A DNA stretch of 49,302 nucleotides, taken from assembly GCF_000745975.1 (NCBI RefSeq), contig NZ_JQKJ01000028.1, forward strand, positions 1 through 49,302, given 5' to 3'. Positions within the stretch are counted from its first letter, which is position 1. Each line of letters opens with the position of its first letter. The translations under genes and the position numbers were made by a program. This document shows, in pieces, positions 1-8,939 of this stretch. The notes beneath the pieces were generated by a model. The model saw only the letters and a list, made by a program, of their open reading frames with translations, was not told the origin of the DNA and made no database searches. Source of the DNA: Desulfobacter vibrioformis DSM 8776 (GTDB lineage: Bacteria > Desulfobacterota > Desulfobacteria > Desulfobacterales > Desulfobacteraceae).

Positions 1-793
1 TTGTCAGATGCCACAAATCTCTTGCACGCACTTTCTCAATATTAAAGCGTTCGCAAAGTTGTCCGATTACTGTTTCGACTTCTCTGCGAACCGATGTCAT
101 AATTCGGACGGATTCTGGAGGACGGTCATCTTTCATATTCGAACGAAAAGGTGTCTGCAGATCAATGCCGTACAAAAGCAATTCGTTATGTAGAAAGTCG
201 CTTATATAACCTTTATCCCCAATGACGAGCCCCCGGATGCCGCAAAGCATTTCCCACAAGGCATCCCGTTCCTCGGCGTTGGCAGCAGTCAGGGTGAAGG
301 ACGAAATTACACCAGAAAGGCTGATCAGCACATGGCCTTTGAATCCGTAATATTTTTCATCTTTGGCGGCACAATATCCGTATGTGGCATCACCTTTGAA
401 AATTCGGGAAAAATAAGCCCGTTTGAAATGACATACAGGTAATGGAAAACCGTCAACAAGATGAATATTGTCATCAAAGGCTCCACATTCTTTTGCAAAC
501 CTGCGCTGAAGTTTTAATTTCCAATACCAGAGATTTGCGGCTTGGCGCGCAAAGGTTGTCCGGCAACCAAGATCGGGAAAAAAGTGTAGCCAATGACGCC
601 GAAAGTATTCCCATATCCCCTTATCGGTGTCAATTCCGATGTATTCACCCACAATTTCCATGGTAATGACCTCGCTATCGGATAGCGAAGGAGGAAAACC
701 CCGGCTGCGTAATTTTATACCCCGGGAAATTTCTTTCAAAGAATCATCTGTCCGACAATATATTTCAATTATAAAATCTTCTATTGACAACAT
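1..793 (-). CDS. IS982-family transposase (3' end beyond window)
   Basis: An uninterrupted minus-strand frame runs from an ATG at 793 to the left edge without a stop (264 complete codons visible). It would be the DDE transposase of an IS982-family insertion sequence, catalysing cut-and-paste movement of its own element. Visible family features are an internal DGFPLPVC stretch, the block AAKDEKYYGFKGHVLIS, TAANAEERDALWE, an IGDKGYIS motif carrying a catalytic Asp, and near the edge the GIDLQTPFRSNMKDDRP block followed by VETVIGQLCERFNIE. These resemble IS982 transposases from memory of the family. The N-terminal half looks intact and no frameshift is seen, so the copy may be functional. The 3' end and one terminal repeat lie outside the window; I could not place the other element end in the 190 bp before the next gene. 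Confidence 0.85.
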   Translation of the reverse strand, partial: MLSIEDFIIEIYCRTDDSLKEISRGIKLRSRGFPPSLSDSEVITMEIVGEYIGIDTDKGIWEYFRRHWLHFFPDLGCRTTFARQAANLWYWKLKLQRRFAKECGAFDDNIHLVDGFPLPVCHFKRAYFSRIFKGDATYGYCAAKDEKYYGFKGHVLISLSGVISSFTLTAANAEERDALWEMLCGIRGLVIGDKGYISDFLHNELLLYGIDLQTPFRSNMKDDRPPESVRIMTSVRREVETVIGQLCERFNIEKVRARDLWHLT

Positions 794-983
794 AACTCTA
801 TCCTCCCTGTCTGATATTATCAGTGCCTATCGGGAATATAATCATGTTGTCAAAAAAAGTTGCACATCACGTTTGATCTAACAATTTTTTATTAAGTTTC
901 ACAAACAATCCTAATCCAAATACAATAATTTATCTGCGTCAGTTTTTCCACGGTGTTTAACAATTATTAAAGGAGAAATATCC

Positions 984-2423
984 ATGCAGTTTTTCAAACA
1001 GATTAAATCTATCTTGGCCGTCAGCCTGGTACTGCTTTTCATGGCGGCACCGGCTATAGCCGGACAACCCAAGTACGTATTTTATTTCATCGGCGATGGA
1101 TTAGGCGCTGCCCAGCGCCAGTTCAGTGAATTTTTTCTTCAGGATCAACTTAAAAACCCGAACAGCCAACTGGTCATGGACACCTTTGAAGTCGCTGGCA
1201 TTAATACAACGTATTGTGCAGATACGCTGATCACAGACTCAGCAGCCGCTGCAACTGCCTTGGCTTCCGGCGTTAAAACCAACAAAGGGGTCATTGGAAA
1301 AGATGTCAATGGCAACAATGTCAAAACCCTGGTCGAAGAAGCAAGGGACCATGGTATGAAAACCGGTCTGATCACCACCACCCGCCTGACCCATGCCACA
1401 CCGGCTGCCTTTGCATCCCATAATATTTCCAGAAATAATGAGAATGAGATTGCCGATGATTTCCTCAATTCCGGTGTGGATTTCTTCGCAGGCGGCGGTA
1501 TCCGCCATTTCATTCCGGCATCCATGAAAATTGAAAACGCAGATGCCCTGGGTAAAACCATCAAATCCAAACGCAAAGACGAAAAAGATCTGGTGAAAGG
1601 ATTTGAGGGCAAGGGATATTCTACCTTTATCGGAATGAAAGGGGCAAAAGCGTTCAAATCAACCGATTTTTCAAAACAAGACAAAGTATTTGCAGCGTTT
1701 ACCTATACCCATATGCCCTATGAAGTCGAACGGATGAACCAGTATAAGAATGTGCCCTCAATTGCAGACATGACCAGGGCAGGCATTGATGTTCTGGCCC
1801 AGGGTGACAAGGGATTCTTCCTGATGATTGAAGGCGGCAGAATCGACCATGCGGCCCATGCCAATGATCCGTCCGGCGTTATCTGGGATACCATTGCCTT
1901 TGACGATGCAATTAAAACAGCCTATGAATTTTTTCAAAACCACAAGGACCAGACCCTGATTGTGGTTGTGGGTGACCATGAAACCGGCGGCATGGGACTT
2001 GGCATGGACAGCATGGGTTACAAACTGAACATGGCGGCCCTGAATGATGTCCATGTTTCCGTGGAAGACACCCTTAACGATGGTGCAGGTCAGTATAAAG
2101 GGGATAAGGCTGCCTACCTAAGCTATCTTTCTAAAAATTTCGGTCTGTCCAACTTAAGCGATGCTGAAGCCGCAAGCCTGAACAAAGCCATGGTGTCAGC
2201 CGATGCCGGGGAAACACTGGGATATTATAAACTGAACCCGGCTGCACTGACAGCCGCCCACATTTTATCAACCCGGGCCAATATCAACTGGACCACCACC
2301 ATCCACACCGCCACCATGATCCCCATGTCTGCCACCGGTGCGTATGCCGGCAGGTTTGGCGGATACAAGGACAATACACAGATTGCAAAAGCAATGGCCC
2401 AGACGCTAGGTTTCACCCTATAA
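984..2423 (+). CDS. Secreted alkaline phosphatase (PhoA family)
   Basis: A 479-residue exported phosphomonoesterase that would release inorganic phosphate from organic phosphates in the periplasm. Residues 1-26 are a Sec signal peptide (two Lys, a hydrophobic core, cleavage after AIA). The active-site set of the alkaline phosphatase family is complete: FIGDG with metal ligand Asp38, the nucleophile motif TDSAA with Ser86, EGGRIDHAAH around 283-292, GDHETGG around 330-336, and a C-terminal metal His at about 441 in TTIHTATMIP. The start is supported by an AAAGGAG ribosome-binding site eight bases upstream of the ATG. It is a single gene between the IS982 copy and a chemoreceptor gene. I saw no convincing Pho box upstream, so phosphate control is only presumed. 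Substrate range cannot be told from the sequence. Confidence 0.93.
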   Translation: MQFFKQIKSILAVSLVLLFMAAPAIAGQPKYVFYFIGDGLGAAQRQFSEFFLQDQLKNPNSQLVMDTFEVAGINTTYCADTLITDSAAAATALASGVKTNKGVIGKDVNGNNVKTLVEEARDHGMKTGLITTTRLTHATPAAFASHNISRNNENEIADDFLNSGVDFFAGGGIRHFIPASMKIENADALGKTIKSKRKDEKDLVKGFEGKGYSTFIGMKGAKAFKSTDFSKQDKVFAAFTYTHMPYEVERMNQYKNVPSIADMTRAGIDVLAQGDKGFFLMIEGGRIDHAAHANDPSGVIWDTIAFDDAIKTAYEFFQNHKDQTLIVVVGDHETGGMGLGMDSMGYKLNMAALNDVHVSVEDTLNDGAGQYKGDKAAYLSYLSKNFGLSNLSDAEAASLNKAMVSADAGETLGYYKLNPAALTAAHILSTRANINWTTTIHTATMIPMSATGAYAGRFGGYKDNTQIAKAMAQTLGFTL

Positions 2424-2469
2424 GCTTAGGATCGCAAATTTTATAAATTAAACGAAATGACCTGCCCTC

Positions 2470-2547
2470 TGGCTCATCTGCTGCGTTGCATCAAAGACCT
2501 GATCTTTGCCTGCTATTGAACCTTTGATGCGCCTTGTATATGAGCCA
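2470..2547. repeat. Imperfect inverted repeat, REP-like element
   Basis: Two arms of about 26-27 bases (2470-2496 and 2522-2547) are imperfect inverted copies. The outer TGGCTCAT/ATGAGCCA and inner GCATCAAAG/CTTTGATGC parts match perfectly, with mismatches between, and about 25 bases separate the arms. It lies just downstream of the alkaline phosphatase stop and could form a long hairpin, but no T-tract follows, so a simple terminator is unlikely. The form suggests a repetitive extragenic palindrome; no second copy was seen in this window. Confidence 0.55.
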
Positions 2548-2594
2548 GAATCCGGCACAGTTAAGGAATAGCTGCTAAAATAAAGGAAGCAACA

Positions 2595-4643
2595 TTGTTC
2601 AAGAATTTAAAGTTAACGAGTAAGTTAGTGGCTTCCATCGGATTCGTGGTGGTGATCTCATTTGCCATCACTGTCAGCCTAATTACCACAAAGACTGCAA
2701 ACCTTTCCAATAAAGAGGCCCTGGATAAAATGGATTCCCTTTCCAGGGAATATTCCAATCAGATCCGGGTGAATATTGAAAATGCCCTGGATTCGGCAAG
2801 GACTCTTTCCTATTCCATCCAGAATATGGAGAAAACCCGCACACTGGTAAAAAGAGACAGCATTCTGACCATGATACAAGGAATATTGATTAACAATCCA
2901 GAATATCTGGGCATGTGGACGGTGTGGGAACCCAATACCCTGGACAAACTTGACAACAATTTTCAAGGGGCAGCCGGCCATACGGACAAGGGGAGATTCG
3001 CTCCTTACTGGAACCGGGTGGGCGGGATTCACCTGGAAACATGCATTGACTTGGATGGGGAATGGTATACACGGGCCAGGGACACCCAAAAAGAAGTGAT
3101 CATGGACCCCTTATCCTATGAGGTAGGTGGAAAAACCGTTATGCTGGTCAGTGTCTGCGTTCCCATCATAGTTGATGGAAAGGCGCTTGGTGTGGTGGGC
3201 GTGGACTTTTCCATGGATCAAATCGCAAATTTGGTAAACACGGTCACCCCCTATGAAGAGGGATATGCCATCCTGGTGACATCCAGCGGTATGATTGCCG
3301 CCCATCCGGATAAAGAAAAGGTGGGAAAACTGATCACAGATCAGTATCCGGAGGCCGTATCCGGGGCAGTCAATAAATCAGATACCAGTCATATTGATTT
3401 TGTACTGGAAACTACCGGAAAAAAAGGCATACTCACCATTTCCCCCATAACCATCGGGACAACCCAAACCCCCTGGTCCATTCTCATCACCGCTCCGGTA
3501 AGCCGTATACTGGAAGGGGTGTATAAGATGAAAAATATCAGTATTATGGTTTCCGTTTTTTTTCTGGTGCTGTTGGGTGTTTTGATCTTTTTTATCTCCC
3601 GCGTCGTTATTGTGGGACCGGTGAATAAAGTGATCGAAAGCCTGCGCGATATTTCCGACGGCAAAGGGGATCTGACCAAGCGGCTGGCGGTTCAAAATCG
3701 GGATGAACTGGGGCAGTTAGCAGATATTTTTAATGGGTTTATCGGTAAGTTACAGCAAATGATAACAGACATTACCCAAAGCGTGAACACCCTTTCGGAC
3801 TCGTCCACGGAATTGTCATCCATTGCAGAGTGTATGTCCGTGGGGTCAGCCCAGACATCTGAAAAAGCAGGAACTGTGGCAAGGGCTGCCGAAGAGATGA
3901 CCGCCAGCATGAATTCCATATCAGCGGCCATGGAAGAATCCAGCACCAATACCGGCACGGTTGCAACGGCGGCCGAGGAGATGAATGCCACCATTAATGA
4001 AATTGCACAACATGCAGAAAATGCAAGACAAATATCCGGCCAGGCTGTATCCAAGGTTACGGATTCCACCCGGAAGATGAATGAACTGGGGGACGCTGCT
4101 CAATCCATTGGAAAAGTGGTTGAAGCCATCACCGATATTTCCGAACAGGTCAACCTGCTCTCCTTGAACGCCACCATTGAAGCAGCCAGAGCCGGTGAAG
4201 CAGGAAAAGGCTTTGCCGTTGTCGCCAATGAGATAAAGGATCTGGCAAACCAGACATCCAAAGCATCCATGGATATCAAAGAGAAGATTGGCCATATTCA
4301 AGGAAGTGCCGCAAGTACCCTGGGCGGGATTACTGAAATCAGCGAAGTGATCAATAATGTTGACCAGATCGTATCAACCATTGCCACGGCGGTGGAAGAA
4401 CAATCTGCCGCCACCCGGGAGATTGCCGAAAATATCAACCAGGCATCCTCCGGTATCCAGGAGGTAAACCTGAATGTCAGCCAGAGTTCCGCTGTGGCTG
4501 ATGAGATCACCAAAGATATTTCAGAGGTGAATCAATCTGCCGCCGACATGGCAGGCAGAAGCAACCAGGTCAAACTAAGTGCAAAAAATTTGTCGGCCCT
4601 GGCAGAGGATCTCAACAATATGGCCAGCAGATTCAAAATCTGA
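2595..4643 (+). CDS. Methyl-accepting chemotaxis protein with periplasmic Cache sensor
   Basis: A 682-residue transmembrane chemoreceptor that would sense a small ligand in the periplasm and control a CheA kinase. Order of parts: TM1 at about 11-32; a long periplasmic region of about 280 residues with double-Cache features ([12 protein letters not shown], a VVGVDFSMD stretch before the second lobe); TM2 at about 314-338; a HAMP segment to about 393; then a cytoplasmic coiled coil. The hairpin tip is the near-invariant [19 protein letters not shown] at about 517-535. No C-terminal CheR-docking pentapeptide is seen. The start is TTG, chosen because AAGGAAG lies six bases upstream and the frame gives a normal N-terminus (short basic tail, then TM1). 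It is a single gene; the ligand is unknown. Confidence 0.93.
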   Translation: MFKNLKLTSKLVASIGFVVVISFAITVSLITTKTANLSNKEALDKMDSLSREYSNQIRVNIENALDSARTLSYSIQNMEKTRTLVKRDSILTMIQGILINNPEYLGMWTVWEPNTLDKLDNNFQGAAGHTDKGRFAPYWNRVGGIHLETCIDLDGEWYTRARDTQKEVIMDPLSYEVGGKTVMLVSVCVPIIVDGKALGVVGVDFSMDQIANLVNTVTPYEEGYAILVTSSGMIAAHPDKEKVGKLITDQYPEAVSGAVNKSDTSHIDFVLETTGKKGILTISPITIGTTQTPWSILITAPVSRILEGVYKMKNISIMVSVFFLVLLGVLIFFISRVVIVGPVNKVIESLRDISDGKGDLTKRLAVQNRDELGQLADIFNGFIGKLQQMITDITQSVNTLSDSSTELSSIAECMSVGSAQTSEKAGTVARAAEEMTASMNSISAAMEESSTNTGTVATAAEEMNATINEIAQHAENARQISGQAVSKVTDSTRKMNELGDAAQSIGKVVEAITDISEQVNLLSLNATIEAARAGEAGKGFAVVANEIKDLANQTSKASMDIKEKIGHIQGSAASTLGGITEISEVINNVDQIVSTIATAVEEQSAATREIAENINQASSGIQEVNLNVSQSSAVADEITKDISEVNQSAADMAGRSNQVKLSAKNLSALAEDLNNMASRFKI

Positions 4644-4761
4644 AAAAAAGCATGATAATACCAGCGCCCCCCTGCCAGGGGCACGGCTTCAAAAGATATT
4701 CCAGACGTTAGTCATTACCTATTAAACTGAACCTGAACCCTTGGAACCCTTGCATTCTACC

Positions 4762-5925
4762 ATGGATAAATCTTTCATTTTTTCGACGCTGACGCTGGCT
4801 GCACTGACGGCAGCCATTTTTTTTTACTTCTGGGCCCGGGAACCTGCCATGGACCCATCCACCATGGAAGCCCGGGCCAGGGTCATGGCTGTTGATGATT
4901 CCGAAGTTCATACCTCATGTCTTTCACACATAGGGTTTCAGACCCTTGAGATTGAAATTTTAAACACACGGTTTAAAGGATTGAAAACCCAGGCTACCAA
5001 CAGCCTTAACGGCCAGATTGACCTTGAAAATCTGTACCATGTTGATGATACCATCATTGCAGCAATCATCATGGATAAAGACGGAAAAATTGAGCATGTC
5101 AAAGCAGTTGACCTTTACCGGCAGGACAGCCTTTTGTACATGTTTATGGTTTTTACCATTGCATTGCTGGTCTATGCCGGGGCCATTGGTGTCAAGGCCC
5201 TTCTTTCTTTTGTTTTGTCCATCTTCATTATCTGGGAGATTCTGGTTAAACAGATCCTTGCCGGTCATCCGCCCCTGATCACAACCACCTTCACCCTTAT
5301 CCTGCTGTCCGGGATCATCATTTTCATGGTGGCCGGATTCAACCGGAAAGGCCTGACCGCATTTTTAGGCACCATTGCGGGCCTTGCCGTGACCCTGGGG
5401 GCCACACTTGTTTTCGGAAAAGGGGCAGGTCTTTTAGGAATGACCCAGCCCTATGTGAATGCGCTGATCTTTTCCGGGTACTACAATCTTGACATCCAGC
5501 AGATTTTTTATTCCGCCATTGTCCTTGGAGCGTCGGGGGCAGCCATGGACATTGCCATGGATATTGCCGCATCCATGGATGAAATCAGAATTAAAAAACC
5601 GGATATCCGTGCAAAGGAACTGATAAAATCCGGATTTACAGTGGGACGCCAGGTGATCGGGACCATGACCACCACACTGCTTTTAGCTTATTCAGGCGGG
5701 TATTTGACGCTATTGATGATTTTCAGGGTTAAAGACCCAAGTTTCATGCGCATGATCAACCTGAAAATCGTGTCCGCTGAAATTATGAGAACCCTGATCG
5801 GCAGTATCGGCCTGGTCATGGTGGCACCGATTACCGCTGTACTTGGCGGGATTATCATTGCAGGTATTACCACATCCGCCAACGATGGGCACAAAAAGCG
5901 TGCCCACCCTGCCGGCCCGGATTGA
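4762..5925 (+). CDS. YibE/F-family multi-pass membrane protein
   Basis: A 387-residue inner-membrane protein of the YibE/F family, whose biochemical role is not established. From this ATG it has one N-terminal TM segment, a soluble stretch of about 100 residues, then about seven TM helices; the conserved-looking block GYYNLDIQQIFYSAIVLGASGAAMD lies in the second half. A TTG seven codons upstream (4741) is an alternative start, but the ATG gives a tidier N-terminus (Met-Asp-Lys, then the TM helix); neither has a strong ribosome-binding site. The last ten codons, KKRAHPAGPD, are encoded by a repeat also found at 34551-34581, so the natural C-terminus was probably replaced. The gene stands alone between the chemoreceptor and ppk2. 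Confidence 0.82.
   Translation: MDKSFIFSTLTLAALTAAIFFYFWAREPAMDPSTMEARARVMAVDDSEVHTSCLSHIGFQTLEIEILNTRFKGLKTQATNSLNGQIDLENLYHVDDTIIAAIIMDKDGKIEHVKAVDLYRQDSLLYMFMVFTIALLVYAGAIGVKALLSFVLSIFIIWEILVKQILAGHPPLITTTFTLILLSGIIIFMVAGFNRKGLTAFLGTIAGLAVTLGATLVFGKGAGLLGMTQPYVNALIFSGYYNLDIQQIFYSAIVLGASGAAMDIAMDIAASMDEIRIKKPDIRAKELIKSGFTVGRQVIGTMTTTLLLAYSGGYLTLLMIFRVKDPSFMRMINLKIVSAEIMRTLIGSIGLVMVAPITAVLGGIIIAGITTSANDGHKKRAHPAGPD
5886..5916. repeat. Dispersed repeat, copy 1 (inside 3' end of YibE/F gene)
   Basis: This 31-base stretch matches 34551-34581 at 29 of 31 positions. Its core is AAAAAGCGTGCCCACCCTGC. It overlaps the last codons of the YibE/F gene and supplies the reading frame up to two codons before the stop. 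The two copies lie 29 kb apart in unrelated contexts, as expected of a dispersed repeat family. Confidence 0.7.
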
Positions 5926-6051
5926 TTTTTTACCATAACGTTTCCATCAAATTTAGAATTGCGCGTCTGTTGGGACTGTTCTTGACAAAAGGCATGGTTC
6001 TGTTTTACCTCCTATTCTGAAGCATCATTTAAAACTGCTAGGGGGATCGTC

Positions 6052-6912
6052 ATGAATTATGTCAAGAGGTTTCAGGTTAAAGCGGGGGACAAGGTAAATT
6101 TAAAGGAGATAGATGCCGGGTTCAGGGATCGGCACAGATCCCATGAGCATGCATTGGCCGAAATTGAGGTGTACAACAATAAACTGAGAAAACTTCAGTA
6201 TCTGCTGTACGCGGAAAACAAGCACTCCCTGCTCATCTGCCTCCAGGGCAGGGATGCCGCCGGGAAGGACGGCACCATTAACCACGTACTCGCGACCCTG
6301 AACCCCCAGGGCTGTACCGTGAACGGGTTCAAGGTTCCCTCTACCGAAGAGGCTGCCCACGATTTTCTCTGGCGCTATCACAAGGCAGCGCCCGCACGGG
6401 GACAGATCGGCATTTTCAACCGCTCCCACTATGAGGATGTGCTGGTGGTGCGGGTGCATGACCTTGTGCCCAAGGAGGTCTGGTCAAAGCGTTACGACCA
6501 GATTAACGATTTTGAGAAAATTCTTCAGGGCAACGGCACCCACATACTCAAATTTTATCTGCACATTGACCCGGACGAACAACTAAAGCGGTTCAAAAAG
6601 AGAATTGATGATCCCCGGCGCCAATGGAAAATCAGCGAAAGCGACTACACGGAGCGGCATTACTGGGACGATTACACCAGGGCATTTGAAACTGCCATGG
6701 AAAAATGCAGTACCAAACAGGCCCCGTGGTTCATTATTCCTGCCAATTACAAGTGGTTCCGCAACCTTGCCATATCCAGAATCATTGTCGAAACCCTGGA
6801 GTCTCTGCACATGAAGATGCCGGATCCCACCGTTGACATTAAGGATATCAGGAAAAAATACCACGAAATCCTGAAAAAAGAGGGAGAGGGCAAGCCGGAG
6901 AACGGGAGCTGA
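6052..6912 (+). CDS. ppk2: Polyphosphate kinase 2 family protein
   Basis: A 286-residue cytoplasmic P-loop kinase that transfers phosphate between polyphosphate and nucleotides. The Walker A motif GRDAAGKDG is at 66-74 and the Walker B-like FNRSHYEDV at 122-130, followed by the arginine-rich lid region (KRFKKRIDDPRRQWK) and the DYTERHYWDDY block typical of PPK2. The length fits single-domain PPK2 enzymes. Whether it makes ADP/ATP or GDP/GTP cannot be read directly. The ATG is preceded by GGGGGATCGTC, a usable ribosome-binding site. It lies 73 bp upstream of the broken sulP gene on the same strand; polyphosphate use fits a stress or energy-storage role together with the nearby universal stress protein. 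Confidence 0.93.
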   Translation: MNYVKRFQVKAGDKVNLKEIDAGFRDRHRSHEHALAEIEVYNNKLRKLQYLLYAENKHSLLICLQGRDAAGKDGTINHVLATLNPQGCTVNGFKVPSTEEAAHDFLWRYHKAAPARGQIGIFNRSHYEDVLVVRVHDLVPKEVWSKRYDQINDFEKILQGNGTHILKFYLHIDPDEQLKRFKKRIDDPRRQWKISESDYTERHYWDDYTRAFETAMEKCSTKQAPWFIIPANYKWFRNLAISRIIVETLESLHMKMPDPTVDIKDIRKKYHEILKKEGEGKPENGS

Positions 6913-6985
6913 AACGGCCGTGGCAACAAGGCGGGCAAAGGGGTCTGAAAGGATTTGTGGATGTGCATGGTTTCAGGGGTGCTGA

Positions 6986-7725
6986 ATGATACAAAAACAA
7001 GAGGGCCCGGGCAGATTTAAGATCTTACAAGGTATTCTGCCGGTCCATCGGCATCAGATTCCCGGGGAAATTATCGCCGGAATCACCTTGGCGGCCCTGG
7101 CTATCCCGGAAGTCATGGGCTATACCAAAATCGCTGGTACGCCCGTGATCACAGGGCTCTACACCATGCTTTTGCCCCTGGGCATGTTTGCCGTATTCGG
7201 ATCATCCCGCCACCTGGTCGTGGGGGCGGATTCCGCGACTGCGGCCATGCTGTCAGTCGGCCTTGCAGGTCTTGCCCCTGCAGGCTCCGCAGACTATGTT
7301 GCCCTGGCCGGGGTTCTATCCCTGATGGTTGCCGGTTTTTTGCTGATTGCCCGTGTTTTTAAACTGGGATTTCTGGCAAATTTTCTCTCCCGGACCGTAC
7401 TGGTTGGATTCCTGACCGGTATCGGTATCCAAGTTGCCCTGGGGCAGATTCCGGGAATGCTGGGTCTCAGCTATGCGGGACATGCCCCTGTTTCCAGGCT
7501 TCTTGAAAGCTGGCGGCAGTTCGGGCATGCCCAGCCCTATGACCTGGGAATGTCCGCCGGAGTGCTTGTTATCATCATCGTTTCAAAACGGCTGTCCAAA
7601 AAGATTCCCGGTCCCCTGATAACAAGGAGCTGGACCGCTCCGGCCTGTCCCAATGCATGGATAAGGATGCATACGCTGCGTTCATTGGCGATGTTGTGGA
7701 CAACTATACCCGGTGGGCAAGCTGA
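6986..7725 (+). pseudogene. SulP-family anion transporter, broken by internal deletion
   Basis: Residues 1 to about 211 read as the N-terminal part of a SulP (SLC26-like) permease: a short cytoplasmic start, the AIPEVMGYTKIAGTPVITGLYT block, the GSSRHLVVGADSATAAML block and several TM helices ending at KIPGPLI. Known SulP proteins continue with further helices and a STAS domain, together several hundred residues. Here, at about 7617-7623, the frame changes to unrelated sequence. In another frame a clean stretch begins at 7621 (NKELDRSGLSQCMDKDAYAA) and ends at a TGA at 7723-7725, resembling a plausible STAS-side C-terminus. The simplest reading is one out-of-frame deletion that removed the middle of the gene. 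The nominal open frame runs on to 7813 but its last 60 residues look like noise. Confidence 0.7.
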
Positions 7726-8008
7726 CATCCGGGGAATCATCCACTGGGAATTTCATTTTTCATTACACCGGCCTTCCCGGACTCCTTTGGCATATCCATA
7801 TCGAAATGCGTAAAAGATACAAACAGGCCGGTGATGAGAATATTTTGTTCTAATATGGACTGGAAAATCCTTTCATTTCAGCAAAAGCTGTATATTATAA
7901 TGCCGTAACGTTTTTAAAGACGGCCAGCTTGTTTGATATCGGGGAATCCGGTTTTTGTCAAAGATTTTCCCGTCATTTAAATATTAATTGAAACAGGAAG
8001 GAAAAAAG

Positions 8009-8872
8009 ATGGACAGACATTTTTTAATTACCGTTTCAGATCAGAAAAGCGCGCTATACGGTGCGCGTTTTATTGGTGATTTTTTTCCGGATAAAACCCA
8101 TATCAAATCCACCCTTTTTTACTCAGCATCCCAGGCGCGTCTGCCTGGAGAAAAAGAGCAAAGCCCGGAATCCATAATCCTGCAGCAGAACCAGAAAAAG
8201 GAACTGCAGGCAAAGGGGCAAGAGGCACTCAAACATGCCGGTGCCATTCTGATGGAAAAAGGATTTTTGAAAGAAAATGTAATTTATCAATCCCACACCC
8301 CGGTGTTTTCAAAGGTGGCGGATATTATTCAGGAGGGGGAAAAAGGCGCCTATGATGCTGTGGTCCTAGGCCGAAGTGGGATCTGTATGCTTGAAGAGGC
8401 CTTTGAAGAAAGCGTCACTGCAAAGCTTTTTGAAGAAAAAGCAGCGTTTCCGCTGTGGCTGTGCAACACGTCGGAAGGGGTTGGGAAAGATGTTTTATTG
8501 TATCTGGACGGTTCTCCCGCCTCTTTTCAGATGGCGGATCATGTCGGATTTATCCTGGCTGACAGCAAAGAGCACTGCATTGACCTTTTGGCACCTGAAT
8601 CTGTATTTTTAGAGCCCTCTTTAATGGATCAGTATATACAAAATTTATCGAGAAACAACCTGGATATAAACCGGGTCAGAACGCAATTGCCTGTTTCAAG
8701 CAATCCTGCCCAGCAGATTTTGAAACTAACTGAAAAAAAGGCTTATGCCTCTGTTGCACTGGGGAGGACCGGAAGCCAAAGCAATAATTTACTGTCTCGT
8801 CTGTTCAAAGGTCCGGTTTGCTCTGTTTTGTTCAAGGAAATGAAGCATGCTTCTTTATGGCTGTGCGGGTAA
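8009..8872 (+). CDS. Tandem universal stress protein (UspA family)
   Basis: A 287-residue cytoplasmic protein with two UspA-like domains in tandem. Domain 1 (about 1-150) ends in AVVLGRSGICMLEEAFEESVT, and domain 2 (about 155-287) ends in SVALGRTGSQSNNLLSRLF followed by a G-P-V-C-S-V strand; both resemble the G-x2-G-x9-G(S/T) nucleotide-binding signature. The start chosen is the ATG at 8009, because AGGAAGGAAAAAAG lies just before it; a TTG seven codons upstream would place the ribosome-binding site inside the gene. It is a single gene, convergent with the MEMO-family gene. Partners and ligand are unknown. Confidence 0.85.
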   Translation: MDRHFLITVSDQKSALYGARFIGDFFPDKTHIKSTLFYSASQARLPGEKEQSPESIILQQNQKKELQAKGQEALKHAGAILMEKGFLKENVIYQSHTPVFSKVADIIQEGEKGAYDAVVLGRSGICMLEEAFEESVTAKLFEEKAAFPLWLCNTSEGVGKDVLLYLDGSPASFQMADHVGFILADSKEHCIDLLAPESVFLEPSLMDQYIQNLSRNNLDINRVRTQLPVSSNPAQQILKLTEKKAYASVALGRTGSQSNNLLSRLFKGPVCSVLFKEMKHASLWLCG

Positions 8873-8939
8873 ACCGGAAAATCATTTTTATGCAGGCGGA
8901 CAGCGGAACATATTCTGAATACATTATCGCACAATCTCT

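Noticed and set aside
1145-1684. A 179-codon minus-strand open frame opposite the alkaline phosphatase gene
   Set aside because: It is the antisense shadow of a strongly supported gene, with no ribosome-binding site or family motif.
4666-4683. GCCCC/GGGGC hairpin after the chemoreceptor gene
   Set aside because: Only a 5-bp stem and no T-tract; too weak for a terminator call.
7766-7833. Inverted repeat CACCGGCCT/AGGCCGGTG behind the broken sulP
   Set aside because: The loop is about 50 bases and no T-tract follows, so neither a terminator nor an element can be supported.
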